NCBI GenBank assembly: GCA_017560305.1
Contig: JAFYOF010000179.1
Location: 1-45,516 of the forward strand
From: Alistipes sp.
GTDB taxonomy: Bacteria; Bacteroidota; Bacteroidia; Bacteroidales; Rikenellaceae
Direction of reading: 5' to 3'
Length of the DNA: 45,516 bases
Shown: positions 8,347-16,474 of the stretch, one piece after another
Position numbering within the stretch: position 1 is the first letter of the stretch
Layout: each line of letters opens with the position of its first letter
Program-made: the position numbers and the translations under genes
Notes under the pieces: model-generated
Database searches by the model: none
What the model saw: the letters and a program-made list of their open reading frames with translations, nothing else
Told to the model about the DNA's origin: nothing

Positions 8347-9363
8347 TTAGTCCTTCAAAAAGTTGAGGATAATCTCGTTGAGCTGCTTGTGCTCCACCAG
8401 GAAACCATCGTGACCGAAATCGGAGTCAATCAAGTGGTACTCCACATCGGGAATGTTCTCCACCAGGATGGTGTGATCCGAAGGTGGGAACAGGATATCA
8501 GAAGTGATAGCCACCACAAGGCTCTTTGAGCGAATCTTCTGCAGCTGCTCCTCCACCGCGCCTCTGCCGCGACCCAGATTGTGAGAGTCGACTGCCTGCG
8601 AGAGACGATAGTAAGAGTAGGCGTTAAATCGGCGGCGCAACTTCTCGCCCTGATAACGCTGATAAGAGAGCACCTTGCGCTCGAAGCCCACCTCGTCGGG
8701 ATTCGCATCCTCCTGCGTCTTGTCATACGCCATACCGCCACGATAGCTCAACAGAGCGATGCTTCGTGCCGTAGCCATACCCGCTGCGCCAGCCTCGTCT
8801 GTGCGCTCGCCATAGGTAGGGTCGCCCTCGATAGCCATACGCTGGCTCTCGTTGAAAGCCGACGCCCAAGGCTTGGTGCGAGGAGTTGTTGCGATGAAGG
8901 CTGCACGCTCGGCAAAGTCGGGTTGCATAATGCTCCACTCAAGACACTGAAAACCACCGATAGAGCTGCCAATGAGTAACTTAACTCGCTTGATACCCAG
9001 ATGCTCCGCCAGCAACTGATGGCAGCGCACCATATCCCTAACGGTCACTCGTGGGAAGTCGCCATACCACTTCTCGCCCGTTGCAGGGTTGATGGAGTGA
9101 GGTCCTGTAGTGCCGTAGTGCGAGCCGAGGAAGTTGGCACACACCGTGAAATACTTCTCGGGGTCGAGGAAACAACCGCTCTCAACCGTGTGAGGCCACC
9201 AGTCGGCAACATCCGAATTGGCTGTCAGCGCGTGACACACCCACACCACATTCGATGAATCGGCATTGCGCTCACCAAAGGTGTCGTAGGCAATCTCAAG
9301 CGAAGGCAACACCTCGCCCGACTCCAGGACAAACTCTTTATCGTAACTGTAAACTTGCGCCAT
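8347..9363 (-). CDS. metX: Homoserine O-acetyltransferase
   Basis: A 338-residue alpha/beta-hydrolase-fold enzyme that transfers acetyl from acetyl-CoA to homoserine, giving O-acetylhomoserine for direct sulfhydrylation. Visible are the oxyanion/substrate region CHALTANSDVADWW, NFLGSHYGTTGP, and the nucleophile elbow GSSIGG (132-137, Ser134). The C-terminal acid and base follow in TSDILFPP and DFGHDGFL. Length fits MetX of the acetyltransferase group; specificity for acetyl rather than succinyl is inferred from family and context. It lies 12 nt after metY, whose product consumes O-acetylhomoserine. Confidence 0.95.
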   Translation of the reverse strand: MAQVYSYDKEFVLESGEVLPSLEIAYDTFGERNADSSNVVWVCHALTANSDVADWWPHTVESGCFLDPEKYFTVCANFLGSHYGTTGPHSINPATGEKWYGDFPRVTVRDMVRCHQLLAEHLGIKRVKLLIGSSIGGFQCLEWSIMQPDFAERAAFIATTPRTKPWASAFNESQRMAIEGDPTYGERTDEAGAAGMATARSIALLSYRGGMAYDKTQEDANPDEVGFERKVLSYQRYQGEKLRRRFNAYSYYRLSQAVDSHNLGRGRGAVEEQLQKIRSKSLVVAITSDILFPPSDHTILVENIPDVEYHLIDSDFGHDGFLVEHKQLNEIILNFLKD

Positions 9364-9375
9364 AACTACCTTCGC

Positions 9376-10659
9376 TTACTCAGCTGCAGCAAAAGCCTGC
9401 TCGAAATCCTCGATAATATCCTCTACATTCTCCAATCCCAGCGAGATACGCAAAAGGGTAGGAGTGACACCCGCAGCCTTCAAATCCTCTGCCGAGAGCT
9501 GCTTATGGGTGGTTGATGCAGGGTGAGTGACAACGGTGATAGAGTCGCCAATCATAGTCATATTACCCGCCAGCTTCAACGCCTCCACGAAGCGCACCGT
9601 GCTGTCAAGGTCGCCCTTGAGCTCGATTGTAAAGACACTTGACGAGCCGTAGCGATAGTACTTCTGCGCATTCTTATATCCTGCGTGGTCCTCAAAGCCC
9701 ACGAAACTTACTCTTGACACCTTTGGGTGCTGACGGCAGAACTCCGCCAACTTCCAGGTTGACTCCACCTGATGCTTCACACGGAGTGACAGGGTCTCAA
9801 GACCCACCAGCATCAAGTAAGCGTCGAATGGTGATGGGCAGCAGCCCAGGTCACGCAAGCCATCCACACGGCACTTCACCACGAAAGCCGCCTTGCCGAA
9901 TGCCTCATAGAGGTTCAAGCCGTGGTAGCCCTCCGACGGACCATCAATCTGTGGGAACTTGCCGTTGGCCCAGTTATAGTTACCGCCATCGACGATGATA
10001 CCGCCCATAGCCGTACCGTGACCGTTAATCCACTTCGTAGCAGAGTCCACAACGATGTTTGCGCCCCACTCGAATGGGTTGCACAAGTAACCAGCCGCAC
10101 CAAAAGTGTTATCCACCACAAATGGCACATCCTTGCGCTTGGCAACCTCTGCCAACGCAACCAAATCGGGCACATCGCAGGTAGGGTTACCCATACTCTC
10201 GGCATAGATCATCTTGGTGTTCTCGTCGATGAGAGCCTCAAAGTCCTCAGCCTTCTCGCTCTTGGCGATACGAACCTCGATACCCAACTTACGCAACGAG
10301 ATGCGGAACTGGTTGTAGGTACCACCATAGAGGAAAGGCGATGCAACGATATTCTCGCCAGCCTGCGCCAAAGCGGTCACAGTCAAAAGGATAGATGACA
10401 TACCCGACGACACCGCCAATGCGCCGACTGCGTTATAGAGCGCAGCCACACGCTCCTCGTAAGCCGAGGTGGTAGGGTTGTGAAGGCGGGTGTATATGTT
10501 ACCACCCTCGCTGAGCTCAAAGAGCTTTGCAGCATAGTCGCAGCTCTTGAAGTGGTAGGCAGCGGTAGGGTAGATTGCTATACCGCGCGAACCAGTAGCA
10601 TCGATGTGATAACCGCCGTGTATCTGTTTTGTTTCAAAACGAAGTTTCTTTTCTGACAT
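9376..10659 (-). CDS. metY: O-acetylhomoserine sulfhydrylase
   Basis: A 427-residue PLP enzyme of the Cys/Met metabolism family that makes homocysteine from O-acetylhomoserine and sulfide. Seen in order are YTRLHNPTTSAYEERVA, the SSGMSSI loop, DNTFGAAGYLCNPFEWGA and the PLP lysine in DSATKWINGHG (Lys209). The C-terminal HPASTTHKQL follows, and THPASTTH is typical of this family. The length of about 430 residues and the insert after the lysine favour MetY over cystathionine gamma-synthase. It is the first gene of the operon, with a good promoter at 10712-10743. The leader is about 45 nt, too short for a SAM riboswitch. Confidence 0.95.
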   Translation of the reverse strand: MSEKKLRFETKQIHGGYHIDATGSRGIAIYPTAAYHFKSCDYAAKLFELSEGGNIYTRLHNPTTSAYEERVAALYNAVGALAVSSGMSSILLTVTALAQAGENIVASPFLYGGTYNQFRISLRKLGIEVRIAKSEKAEDFEALIDENTKMIYAESMGNPTCDVPDLVALAEVAKRKDVPFVVDNTFGAAGYLCNPFEWGANIVVDSATKWINGHGTAMGGIIVDGGNYNWANGKFPQIDGPSEGYHGLNLYEAFGKAAFVVKCRVDGLRDLGCCPSPFDAYLMLVGLETLSLRVKHQVESTWKLAEFCRQHPKVSRVSFVGFEDHAGYKNAQKYYRYGSSSVFTIELKGDLDSTVRFVEALKLAGNMTMIGDSITVVTHPASTTHKQLSAEDLKAAGVTPTLLRISLGLENVEDIIEDFEQAFAAAE

Positions 10660-10678
10660 AATAATTTTTTGTTTGCGC

Positions 10679-10694
10679 CAACCCCAAGGGGTTG
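10679..10694 (-). promoter_or_regulatory. Hairpin in the metY leader
   Basis: CAACCCC-AA-GGGGTTG lies inside the short metY leader, 20 nt before the ATG. It could be an operator-like inverted repeat or an mRNA hairpin; no regulator is identified. Confidence 0.4.
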
Positions 10695-10711
10695 ATTGAA
10701 GTTTATATTAT

Positions 10712-10743
10712 GCAAATATACATTATATAATTCAAAATTCAAA
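10712..10743 (-). promoter_or_regulatory. Promoter of metY-metX-hom
   Basis: On the minus strand TTTG (plus 10740-10743), 19 nt, then TATATTTGC (plus 10712-10720): a full Bacteroidota promoter. The TTTG is one unit of the AATTTTG heptad array at 10729-10762, so the repeat supplies the -33 box. Confidence 0.75.
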
Positions 10744-10762
10744 ATTTAGAATTCAAAATTAA
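10729..10762. repeat. AATTTTG/CAAAATT heptad array
   Basis: A short array of the 7-nt unit AATTCAA or its complement, with one variant unit. Similar arrays occur at 11001-11036, 13672-13724, 13992-14024, 19693-19726, 19855-19887 and in short form at 28398-28410, always between genes. Confidence 0.75.
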
Positions 10763-10782
10763 GGGGTTTTGCGTGTGTCATT

Positions 10783-10850
10783 CATCTTTGGAGGCGGGGG
10801 GGGGTGACGCGCAAAGCGCGTTACGCCTCCAAAGATGCGCCCTAAAGGGC
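10783..10850 (-). repeat. Structured intergenic element, copy R2 (inverted)
   Basis: Arms CATCTTTGGAGGCG (10783-10796) and CGCCTCCAAAGATG (10824-10837) are perfectly complementary. The 27-nt interior, read on the minus strand, matches that of R1 at 26 of 27 positions. A small hairpin GCCC-TAAA-GGGC (10839-10850) abuts the arm, as in R1. Three arm positions differ from R1 and all three are compensated on the other arm. Confidence 0.85.
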
Positions 10851-10877
10851 GTTTTGCAGCAACTTTGACGAGGAATG

Positions 10878-10976
10878 AAATTCCGTTACAGCATTACAGC
10901 ATTACAGTGTTACAAGGGGGTGGGTCGTGTAACACAGTGTAATGCGGGTGTAACACCCGTTTTGCATTTCCCTTGC
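10878..10976 (+). repeat. Iteron/hairpin repeat module, solitary copy
   Basis: ATTACAGC-type units (10881-10902), then a spacer with GTGTAA elements, then the hairpin CGGGTG-TAA-CACCCG (10945-10959) followed by TTTTGCATTTCCCTTG. The same order of parts, ending TTTTCCATTTACCTTG, is found at 18673-18770. With R2 and the heptad arrays this accounts for most of the 419-nt gap between metY and the next gene. Confidence 0.7.
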
Positions 10977-11000
10977 CGACGAAAGAGTCTGGAACAAAAA

Positions 11001-11036
11001 AATTCAATTTTGAATTTTGAATTCTGAATTTTGAAT
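11001..11036. repeat. AATTTTG heptad array
   Basis: About five units of AATTTTG, one mutated to AATTCTG, directly before a TATCTTTG box. Confidence 0.75.
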
Positions 11037-11044
11037 TATCTTTG
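11016..11044 (+). promoter_or_regulatory. Possible promoter of the MBL-fold lipoprotein gene
   Basis: TATCTTTG (11037-11044) fits the -7 consensus. TTTG at 11016-11019 is 17 nt upstream, slightly short. The leader would be about 28 nt. Confidence 0.45.
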
Positions 11045-11078
11045 TTATCACTTAAACCAAACTTAAACCAAAGCGACT

Positions 11079-12311
11079 ATGAGAATCACTACATTTTTGC
11101 TCTGCCTGCTGGCATTGTCGTGCACCCCAAAGGATAAAGTGGGCGAGCCTTACCGCGGATGGCACGAGGGCGAGTTGGATATCCATCTTATCTACACAGG
11201 TCGTGGCGAGGCCGACTTCTACATCCTTCCCGACGGAACATCTATGCTTGTCGATGCGGGCGACCATCAGGCATCGGTGCCTATGACCGACCCCAAGCCC
11301 GACCTCTCACGCCGAGGCGGTGAGTGGGTGGCACGATACATCGAAAGGGTGAACCCACACGGCAACGAGGTGGACTACTTTATGCTTTCACACTTCCACA
11401 ACGACCATATGGGCTCGGCTGATTTGGATGTCCCCACAACCGAGGGTCGAGGCGAGGATTACAAGCTCATCGGAGTGGCTGATGTGGGCGAGCATATCCG
11501 CTTCAAACAATTCTTCGACAGAGGCTATCCCGACTACGACTACCCAGTTAAAGTAAATCGTGATATACACACCGATAACTACCTCAAATTCACCGACTAC
11601 CACAAGCGCACCTACGGCGCTACTCAGGAGCCCTTCAAGGTGGGTCACTACAACCAGATTGCACTGAAATACGACCCGATAGAATACACTCAGGACCTCT
11701 CAATCCTGAACCTTGCAGCCAATGGCGAGGTGGTAAACGAGGACGGCACAACAACCCGTTACTATGACCTTCACCCCGACAACACCGCAACCGACGGCAA
11801 CGAAAATACCAAGAGTCTTGCCTTCCGTATCGACTACGGCTCATTCACCTACTTTGCGGGTGGCGATGTATCTGGACACCTCAAGCTGAGCGATGGCGAG
11901 AGAGTGAACATCGAGGCAAAAGTGGGCGAGGCGTGCGGCGAGGCAGATGTTGCCAAGTGCAGCCATCACGCATACCTTGACTCTATGCACCCCGACTTCC
12001 TGCGTCACATCCGTGCGAAGGCCTATGTGGATGCCGTGTGGGACCAGTATCACACCCAGCCATCAATCATCGAGCGCGTTCTCTCACAAGATATCTACCC
12101 GGGCGAGAGGATGTTCTACTCGCAGTACATAGTGGAAAAGGCGCGCAAGGAACACGCCGACAAGGAGTGGATGAAGGGTGTCTGCCCTTATGATGGTCAC
12201 ATCGTAATCAAGGCCTACGAGAGGGGCGAGAAGTTCAAGATTTACCGCATCTCAGCCGAGGATGAGCAGATGACAGTGCAGGCCATCTACGGTCCTTTTG
12301 ACGCGAAATAG
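11079..12311 (+). CDS. Metallo-beta-lactamase-fold lipoprotein hydrolase
   Basis: A 410-residue protein with a lipoprotein signal (LALSC, Cys15), so it is anchored in the envelope. The MBL fold is marked by LVDAGDH (about 57-63), the metal motif HFHNDHMG (105-112: His105, His107, Asp109, His110), FAGGD near 265 and CSHHAYLDS near 314. The overall layout resembles the extracellular nuclease-like MBL domain of ComEC and related secreted hydrolases, with a long insert between the metal motif and FAGGD. The substrate is unknown; nuclease or phosphodiesterase activity would be inference. It is a single gene ending in a strong terminator, with normal codon use for the window. Confidence 0.8.
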   Translation: MRITTFLLCLLALSCTPKDKVGEPYRGWHEGELDIHLIYTGRGEADFYILPDGTSMLVDAGDHQASVPMTDPKPDLSRRGGEWVARYIERVNPHGNEVDYFMLSHFHNDHMGSADLDVPTTEGRGEDYKLIGVADVGEHIRFKQFFDRGYPDYDYPVKVNRDIHTDNYLKFTDYHKRTYGATQEPFKVGHYNQIALKYDPIEYTQDLSILNLAANGEVVNEDGTTTRYYDLHPDNTATDGNENTKSLAFRIDYGSFTYFAGGDVSGHLKLSDGERVNIEAKVGEACGEADVAKCSHHAYLDSMHPDFLRHIRAKAYVDAVWDQYHTQPSIIERVLSQDIYPGERMFYSQYIVEKARKEHADKEWMKGVCPYDGHIVIKAYERGEKFKIYRISAEDEQMTVQAIYGPFDAK

Positions 12312-12322
12312 CAAAAGAAAAA

Positions 12323-12346
12323 AGAGGCTTTCGAGCCTCTTTTTTT
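12323..12346. terminator. Bidirectional terminator between convergent genes
   Basis: AGAGGCT-TTCG-AGCCTCT (12323-12340) flanked by a run of A on the left and T on the right. It would stop both the MBL gene and the luxR-type gene, whose stop codon lies within the T run. Confidence 0.9.
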
Positions 12347-12923
12347 ATTCTACCGAGATAAGATTATTCAGCATCGCATAGACCGTAAGACCAGCCACGG
12401 ACTTGATTCCCGTCTTGTGGACAATGTTTTTGCGGTGGGAGATAACAGTATGGGGCGAGATATTAAGCCTGTCGGCAATCTCCTTGTTTGACAACCCATT
12501 AGCCACCAGCACCAACACATCCTGCTCACGCTCCGAGAGGTCGTGACTATCGTCATAGGGGTTGGTTTCGTTCTGCTCAACGGCACGGCGAAGGTTTTGA
12601 AGCAACTGCTGGGGAGCATCATAGAGGTTCACAACACCATCAAACTGACGCACATAGGACTCCTCGCGCACGGTGGTCATCAACCCCACAAGCGCAACAC
12701 TCTTCAGCTCATCATACTCCGCACGCATAGCCGCAGGGGCATAGCACTGCGACCCCACAATCACCATATCGGGCGCAACAACACCAAAACGCGCGATAAG
12801 CACATCCAACGAATCCGCAGCAAAAACCACCTCAAAATCAGCACTTTGAGCAAGCATCGCCCGCAGACCCTCGACCACGATAGCAGAGGACTCGACTATG
12901 GCAACTCTACATCTGCGCATCAC
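12345..12923 (-). CDS. LuxR-family regulator with degenerate receiver domain
   Basis: A 192-residue protein. Residues 1-115 look like a response-regulator receiver, but the usual phospho-acceptor Asp at the end of beta-3 is missing: the segment reads PDMVIVGSQ, with Gly57 where Asp is expected. The acidic pair near the N-terminus is also replaced (VESSA). Residues 128-186 are a clear LuxR/GerE helix-turn-helix (LSEREQDVLVLVANGLSNKEIA, then SPHTVISHRKNI). It is therefore likely a DNA-binding regulator not controlled by phosphorylation. It overlaps the upstream hemerythrin-like gene by 17 nt, so the two are translationally coupled and probably act together. Confidence 0.85.
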   Translation of the reverse strand: MMRRCRVAIVESSAIVVEGLRAMLAQSADFEVVFAADSLDVLIARFGVVAPDMVIVGSQCYAPAAMRAEYDELKSVALVGLMTTVREESYVRQFDGVVNLYDAPQQLLQNLRRAVEQNETNPYDDSHDLSEREQDVLVLVANGLSNKEIADRLNISPHTVISHRKNIVHKTGIKSVAGLTVYAMLNNLISVE

Positions 12924-13638
12924 TCAACCTCCTCTCAATTTTAAGCGCCAGCGGCGTGAGAATCTTCAACTCAAGCAGCGTATGCTTCGCCAAATCATCA
13001 CTCAGGCGGAATACATCACACAGCACCGAGTAGCGCTCGCGCGTGGTGCAACTCTCGGGCAGATACTTTATCAGGATGCTCTTTATATCATCAATCTTGT
13101 CGCAGATATCGGCGTGCTCATCCATCGAATGCGTCACCTCAAACGGCTCGTCACAAAGCTCACCCGAAGCCAGTCGCTCGGCGCAGGGGAAGAGGTGCAA
13201 CTCCTCATAGCCAAGGTGCGCTTCAACCTCCTCGCAGTAGCCACGGCAGAAACCTCCCACGATAGCCCTCTGCTTGGGTTCACACCGCTCCAAAAGGCGC
13301 TCGAAACCATCGGTAATGGAGGGCAGAAACTCGCTCAAATAGAGGCTGTGAGAGGCTTTCAGGTAGTTAATCAAACTCTTGAGGTCATCACCCTGCAAGC
13401 GCTCAACATCAGGCGTATACTCTGCCGATGAGTAGACCTGACACATCATCAGGAACAACTCCGCCGACACACCATATCTCTCACACAACTGCTCCACCGA
13501 CACATCACCAAAAGGCAACTGCATATCAAACCTCGCAAGCAGCGCCAGCAGCGAGTGGTCGGCATCAATCAGCTCCACAATCTTCATCTGCGGCGAGAAG
13601 ATTACGCGGTTGTTTCCATCCCGTTTGAAACTATTCAT
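12907..13638 (-). CDS. Hemerythrin-like domain protein
   Basis: A 243-residue cytoplasmic protein. The N-terminal 65 residues (DADHSLLALLARFDM, SVEQLCERYGVS) recall the short domain in front of hemerythrin domains in ScdA/YtfE-type iron-sulfur repair proteins, but lack its cysteine pair. The rest is a four-helix hemerythrin-like region. Plausible diiron ligands are His97, His141, Glu145, His170 or His175, and His219 with Glu223. Such domains bind O2, NO or peroxide-sensitive diiron centres. First gene of a two-gene operon with the LuxR-type regulator, suggesting a diiron sensor coupled to transcription; this is inference. Exact ligand assignment needs alignment. Confidence 0.75.
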   Translation of the reverse strand: MNSFKRDGNNRVIFSPQMKIVELIDADHSLLALLARFDMQLPFGDVSVEQLCERYGVSAELFLMMCQVYSSAEYTPDVERLQGDDLKSLINYLKASHSLYLSEFLPSITDGFERLLERCEPKQRAIVGGFCRGYCEEVEAHLGYEELHLFPCAERLASGELCDEPFEVTHSMDEHADICDKIDDIKSILIKYLPESCTTRERYSVLCDVFRLSDDLAKHTLLELKILTPLALKIERRLSDAQM

Positions 13639-13671
13639 ATCTGTGTTTTAAAGTTATCAGTGTATTAGTTT

Positions 13672-13724
13672 ATCAATTTTGAATTTTTAATTTTTAATTT
13701 TGAATTTTGAATTTTTAATTTTAA
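13672..13724. repeat. AATTTTG/AATTTTTA array
   Basis: About seven units alternating AATTTTG and AATTTTTA upstream of the hemerythrin gene. No clear -33/-7 pair was found for that gene; TAACTTTA at about 13645-13652 (minus strand) is the nearest -7-like box. Confidence 0.7.
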
Positions 13725-13760
13725 CCCACCACAAGGGTGGCTTTTCGCTGCTATGCTCGG

Positions 13761-13785
13761 CAGGCGTAACGCCTGTTTTCCATTA
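13761..13785 (+). repeat. CAGGCG-TAA-CGCCTG hairpin repeat
   Basis: A 15-nt hairpin (13761-13775) followed by TTTTCCATTA. The same loop and 3' flank follow the hairpins at 10945 and 18740. It sits in the non-coding gap before feoAB. Confidence 0.75.
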
Positions 13786-13864
13786 AATACTATTCACTTT
13801 TTCAACCGAACTATTCTCAAAGGTAGATTAATCCGCATTCGCGTCTTTTCACCGCCTCGGCTCG

Positions 13865-13978
13865 GCAAAGTATGCAAGCATTCTTTGCTCTCTCCTTAAT
13901 GGCGGCGTTCCCATCATTCTTGCTTGAGCTCTTTTCTCTCTTTCTACGGTTACAAGATGCAAGAATGGGGAATGACGC
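13865..13978. other. Structured intergenic segment with two hairpins
   Basis: GCAAAGTATGC and GCATTCTTTGC (13865-13888) form a 10-of-11-bp hairpin with an AA loop. Further on, CATTCTTGC (13915-13923) pairs with GCAAGAATG (13959-13967), extendable through TTCCC/GGGAA. Read on the minus strand the second element begins GTCATTCCCC, similar to the opening GTCATTACCC of the element at 16591. No open frame of gene quality exists in 13639-14025. Confidence 0.55.
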
Positions 13979-13991
13979 AGTATATAAACCT

Positions 13992-14024
13992 TAATTTTGA
14001 ATTTTGAATCTTGAATTTTGAATT
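13992..14024. repeat. AATTTTG heptad array abutting the feoB stop
   Basis: Four to five units (AATTTTG, AATCTTG, AATTTCT) end within two bases of the feoAB stop codon. Confidence 0.7.
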
Positions 14025-14025
14025 T

Positions 14026-16392
14026 CTAAACGCCCATCATCGTCGCCAGATGATAGACTCCCCACGCCAAGAGCCACGCCAGCAGGGTGTTATAGACCAC
14101 CGAGAAGGCAGCCCACTTCCAGCCTCCAGCCTCCTGGGCGATAGCCACCACCGTAGCCACGCAGGGGAAGTACAACATCACGAAAATCATCATCGCCAGC
14201 GCCGCCGCACGCGAGTAGTTATGCGAGGCAATGAGTTGCTCCGAGAGCGTTGCGCTGTTCTCGTCAGCATCCTCCACCGAGTACAAAACACCCAGCGTCG
14301 AGACCACAATCTCCTTCGCCGCAGCACCCGACAACATAGCCACACTCGCCCTCCAGTCCAAGCCCAGAGGCTCCATCACGGGCTCGCAGAACTTGCCTAT
14401 ACGACCCAGATATGACCCCTCAGACTGCGCCGCCTGAGCGCTCTGCGTAGCGGGCAAATCACTCACATCGACACGAGGGTAGTAACTCAAAAACCATATT
14501 ATCGTAGCCGCCACAAGTATCAGTCCTCCAATCTTTTTCAGGTACTGCGCACTGCGCTCCCACATATGGCGAAGCGTCGCCTTGAGCGTCGGGATGCGGT
14601 AGGGCGGCAGCTCCATCACAAACGGAGTCTCATCCTCACCAAAGAGGAAACGGCGCAACACGCGAGCCGTGGCAAACGCCACCACACACCCGAAAAGATA
14701 CAACGCAAACAACACCACACCCGCCTTCTCGGCAAAGAATGTACCCGCCAAAAGTATGAATACGGGAAGTCTTGCACTACAAGACATAAAGGGGTTTATC
14801 AGTATGGTAATCAGCCTGCTACTGCGACTCTCGATGGTGCGCGTAGCCATAATGGCCGGCACATTGCAACCAAAGCCCATCACCAGCGGGATGAACGACT
14901 TGCCGTGCAGACCCGCAAGGTGCATCACCTTGTCCATAATGAACGCTGCGCGAGCCATATAGCCCGAGTCCTCCATCAGCGAGATGAAGAGGTAGAGTAT
15001 CAAAATATTGGGCAGAAAGACCGCCACCGAGCCCACGCCACCGATGATGCCATCGACAATCAAATCCTTCAGCGCACCCTCGCTCATCAGCGAGCCTACC
15101 ATCTCACCCAGCCACACAAAGCCCGCCTCAATCCACTCCTGCGGATAGGTGCCGAGCGTGAAGGTCGACCAGAACATCACAAACATCAGCAGCAGGAAGA
15201 GCGGAATGCCGAAATACTTGTTCGTCACCACGCGGTCAATCAGCGATGTGCTTCCCTCGGTTGCGTCACTGCTACGAGTGAGTGTCTCCGCCAGCGCACC
15301 CTCGATAAAGCCATACTTCTCGCCCGAGATGGCACTCTCGACATCCTCGCCCAGGTTCTCGGCAATCTGCACCACGCCTCGTGCCGCCTGCGTACGCCAC
15401 TGGCGGTAGTGTTCCGCACTCGACAACATATCCACCACGGCCTTGTCACCCTCCAGCAACTTGATAGCGCAGTAGCGCGGTGGAAAACACTTCGGCAGCT
15501 CCTCCAGATGGCGTTTCATCATCTGCGAGAGGCTCTTCACCTGCGTCTCAATGGTGGTAGAGTAGTTGATATGGATGTGTCGCACCTTGGGATTCTCGTT
15601 CTCAAAGATGAGGATAATCTCATCCAGCAACTCATTCAAACCCTTGCCCGTGCGCGCCACGATGGGCACCATAGGCACACCAATCATACGCCCCAGTCGC
15701 TCATAGTCGAGCTTCGCACCCGACTGCTCCAGCTCGTCATACATATTCAGCGCCACGACCATCTTGGGGTTCAGGTCGATGAGTTCCGTAGTGAGGTAGA
15801 GGTTGCGCTCAAGGTTGGACGCCACCACCGAGTTAATCACCACATCGGGCTGATTGTCAATCAGATGCTGACGCACAAACAACTCCTCGGGCGTATATGC
15901 CGAGAGGGCATAGGTACCAGGCAGGTCGGTGATGTTGATGGTGTAGCCACGATACTTCATCGAGCCGCTCTTGGCGTCCACCGTGACACCGCTGTAATTA
16001 CCCACGTGGGCGTGACCACCCGTCAGGGCGTTGAAAATCGAACTCTTGCCGCTGTTGGGGTTACCCACCAGAGCAACATTTATCTCGCGTATCTTGTCGT
16101 TGATTACCTGCTCCATCACCTCGTCGTGGGGCGAAGTGGAGAGGTCGCTGCGCTGGGTCTGCAACTCATAGGGGGTGAGTATCTCAATCATCGCAGCCTC
16201 GCTACGCCTGAGCGACACCTCGTAGCCCATAATGCGGTACTTGATGGGGTCACGCAGCGGAGCATTCAGCACCGACTCGACCTGCTGACCACGCACAAAG
16301 CCCATCTCGAGGATGCGGCGGCGGAAACCTCCGTGACCACGCACCTTGATGATGACGGCACTCTCACCCGTCTTTAATTCCGAAAGAAACAT
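14026..16392 (-). CDS. feoB: Fused FeoA-FeoB ferrous iron transporter
   Basis: A 788-residue inner-membrane Fe(II) transporter. Residues 1-75 are a FeoA SH3-like domain (GFRRRILEMGFVRGQQV). Residues 104-265 are the FeoB G domain, with G1 GNPNSGKSS (110-118), G3 DLPG (156-159) and G4 NMYD (216-219). A helical guanine-dissociation-inhibitor-like region follows. The C-terminal membrane domain has two Gate motifs, including GFGCNVPAIMATRTIES and the later cysteine-containing PCVATVVAI. FeoA-FeoB fusion is common in Bacteroidota and the key residues are intact. It is a single gene with its own promoter at 16475-16506; no recognisable Fur box was seen. Confidence 0.95.
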   Translation of the reverse strand: MFLSELKTGESAVIIKVRGHGGFRRRILEMGFVRGQQVESVLNAPLRDPIKYRIMGYEVSLRRSEAAMIEILTPYELQTQRSDLSTSPHDEVMEQVINDKIREINVALVGNPNSGKSSIFNALTGGHAHVGNYSGVTVDAKSGSMKYRGYTINITDLPGTYALSAYTPEELFVRQHLIDNQPDVVINSVVASNLERNLYLTTELIDLNPKMVVALNMYDELEQSGAKLDYERLGRMIGVPMVPIVARTGKGLNELLDEIILIFENENPKVRHIHINYSTTIETQVKSLSQMMKRHLEELPKCFPPRYCAIKLLEGDKAVVDMLSSAEHYRQWRTQAARGVVQIAENLGEDVESAISGEKYGFIEGALAETLTRSSDATEGSTSLIDRVVTNKYFGIPLFLLLMFVMFWSTFTLGTYPQEWIEAGFVWLGEMVGSLMSEGALKDLIVDGIIGGVGSVAVFLPNILILYLFISLMEDSGYMARAAFIMDKVMHLAGLHGKSFIPLVMGFGCNVPAIMATRTIESRSSRLITILINPFMSCSARLPVFILLAGTFFAEKAGVVLFALYLFGCVVAFATARVLRRFLFGEDETPFVMELPPYRIPTLKATLRHMWERSAQYLKKIGGLILVAATIIWFLSYYPRVDVSDLPATQSAQAAQSEGSYLGRIGKFCEPVMEPLGLDWRASVAMLSGAAAKEIVVSTLGVLYSVEDADENSATLSEQLIASHNYSRAAALAMMIFVMLYFPCVATVVAIAQEAGGWKWAAFSVVYNTLLAWLLAWGVYHLATMMGV

Positions 16393-16474
16393 ATTTTTCT
16401 ACAACTCTTATTCTAATTCTCTTTGCATCGTTTCTCACCCTCCTGTTAGTGGGGCAAGCGGGAAATTTTGCAAC

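Noticed and set aside
10660..10711. SAM riboswitch before metY
   Set aside because: The predicted leader is only about 45 nt with one small hairpin, far too short for any known SAM riboswitch fold.
14566..16377. A 603-codon open frame on the plus strand
   Set aside because: It is antisense to feoAB, whose motifs are complete; the frame has Arg/His-rich composition typical of an antisense shadow in GC-rich codons.
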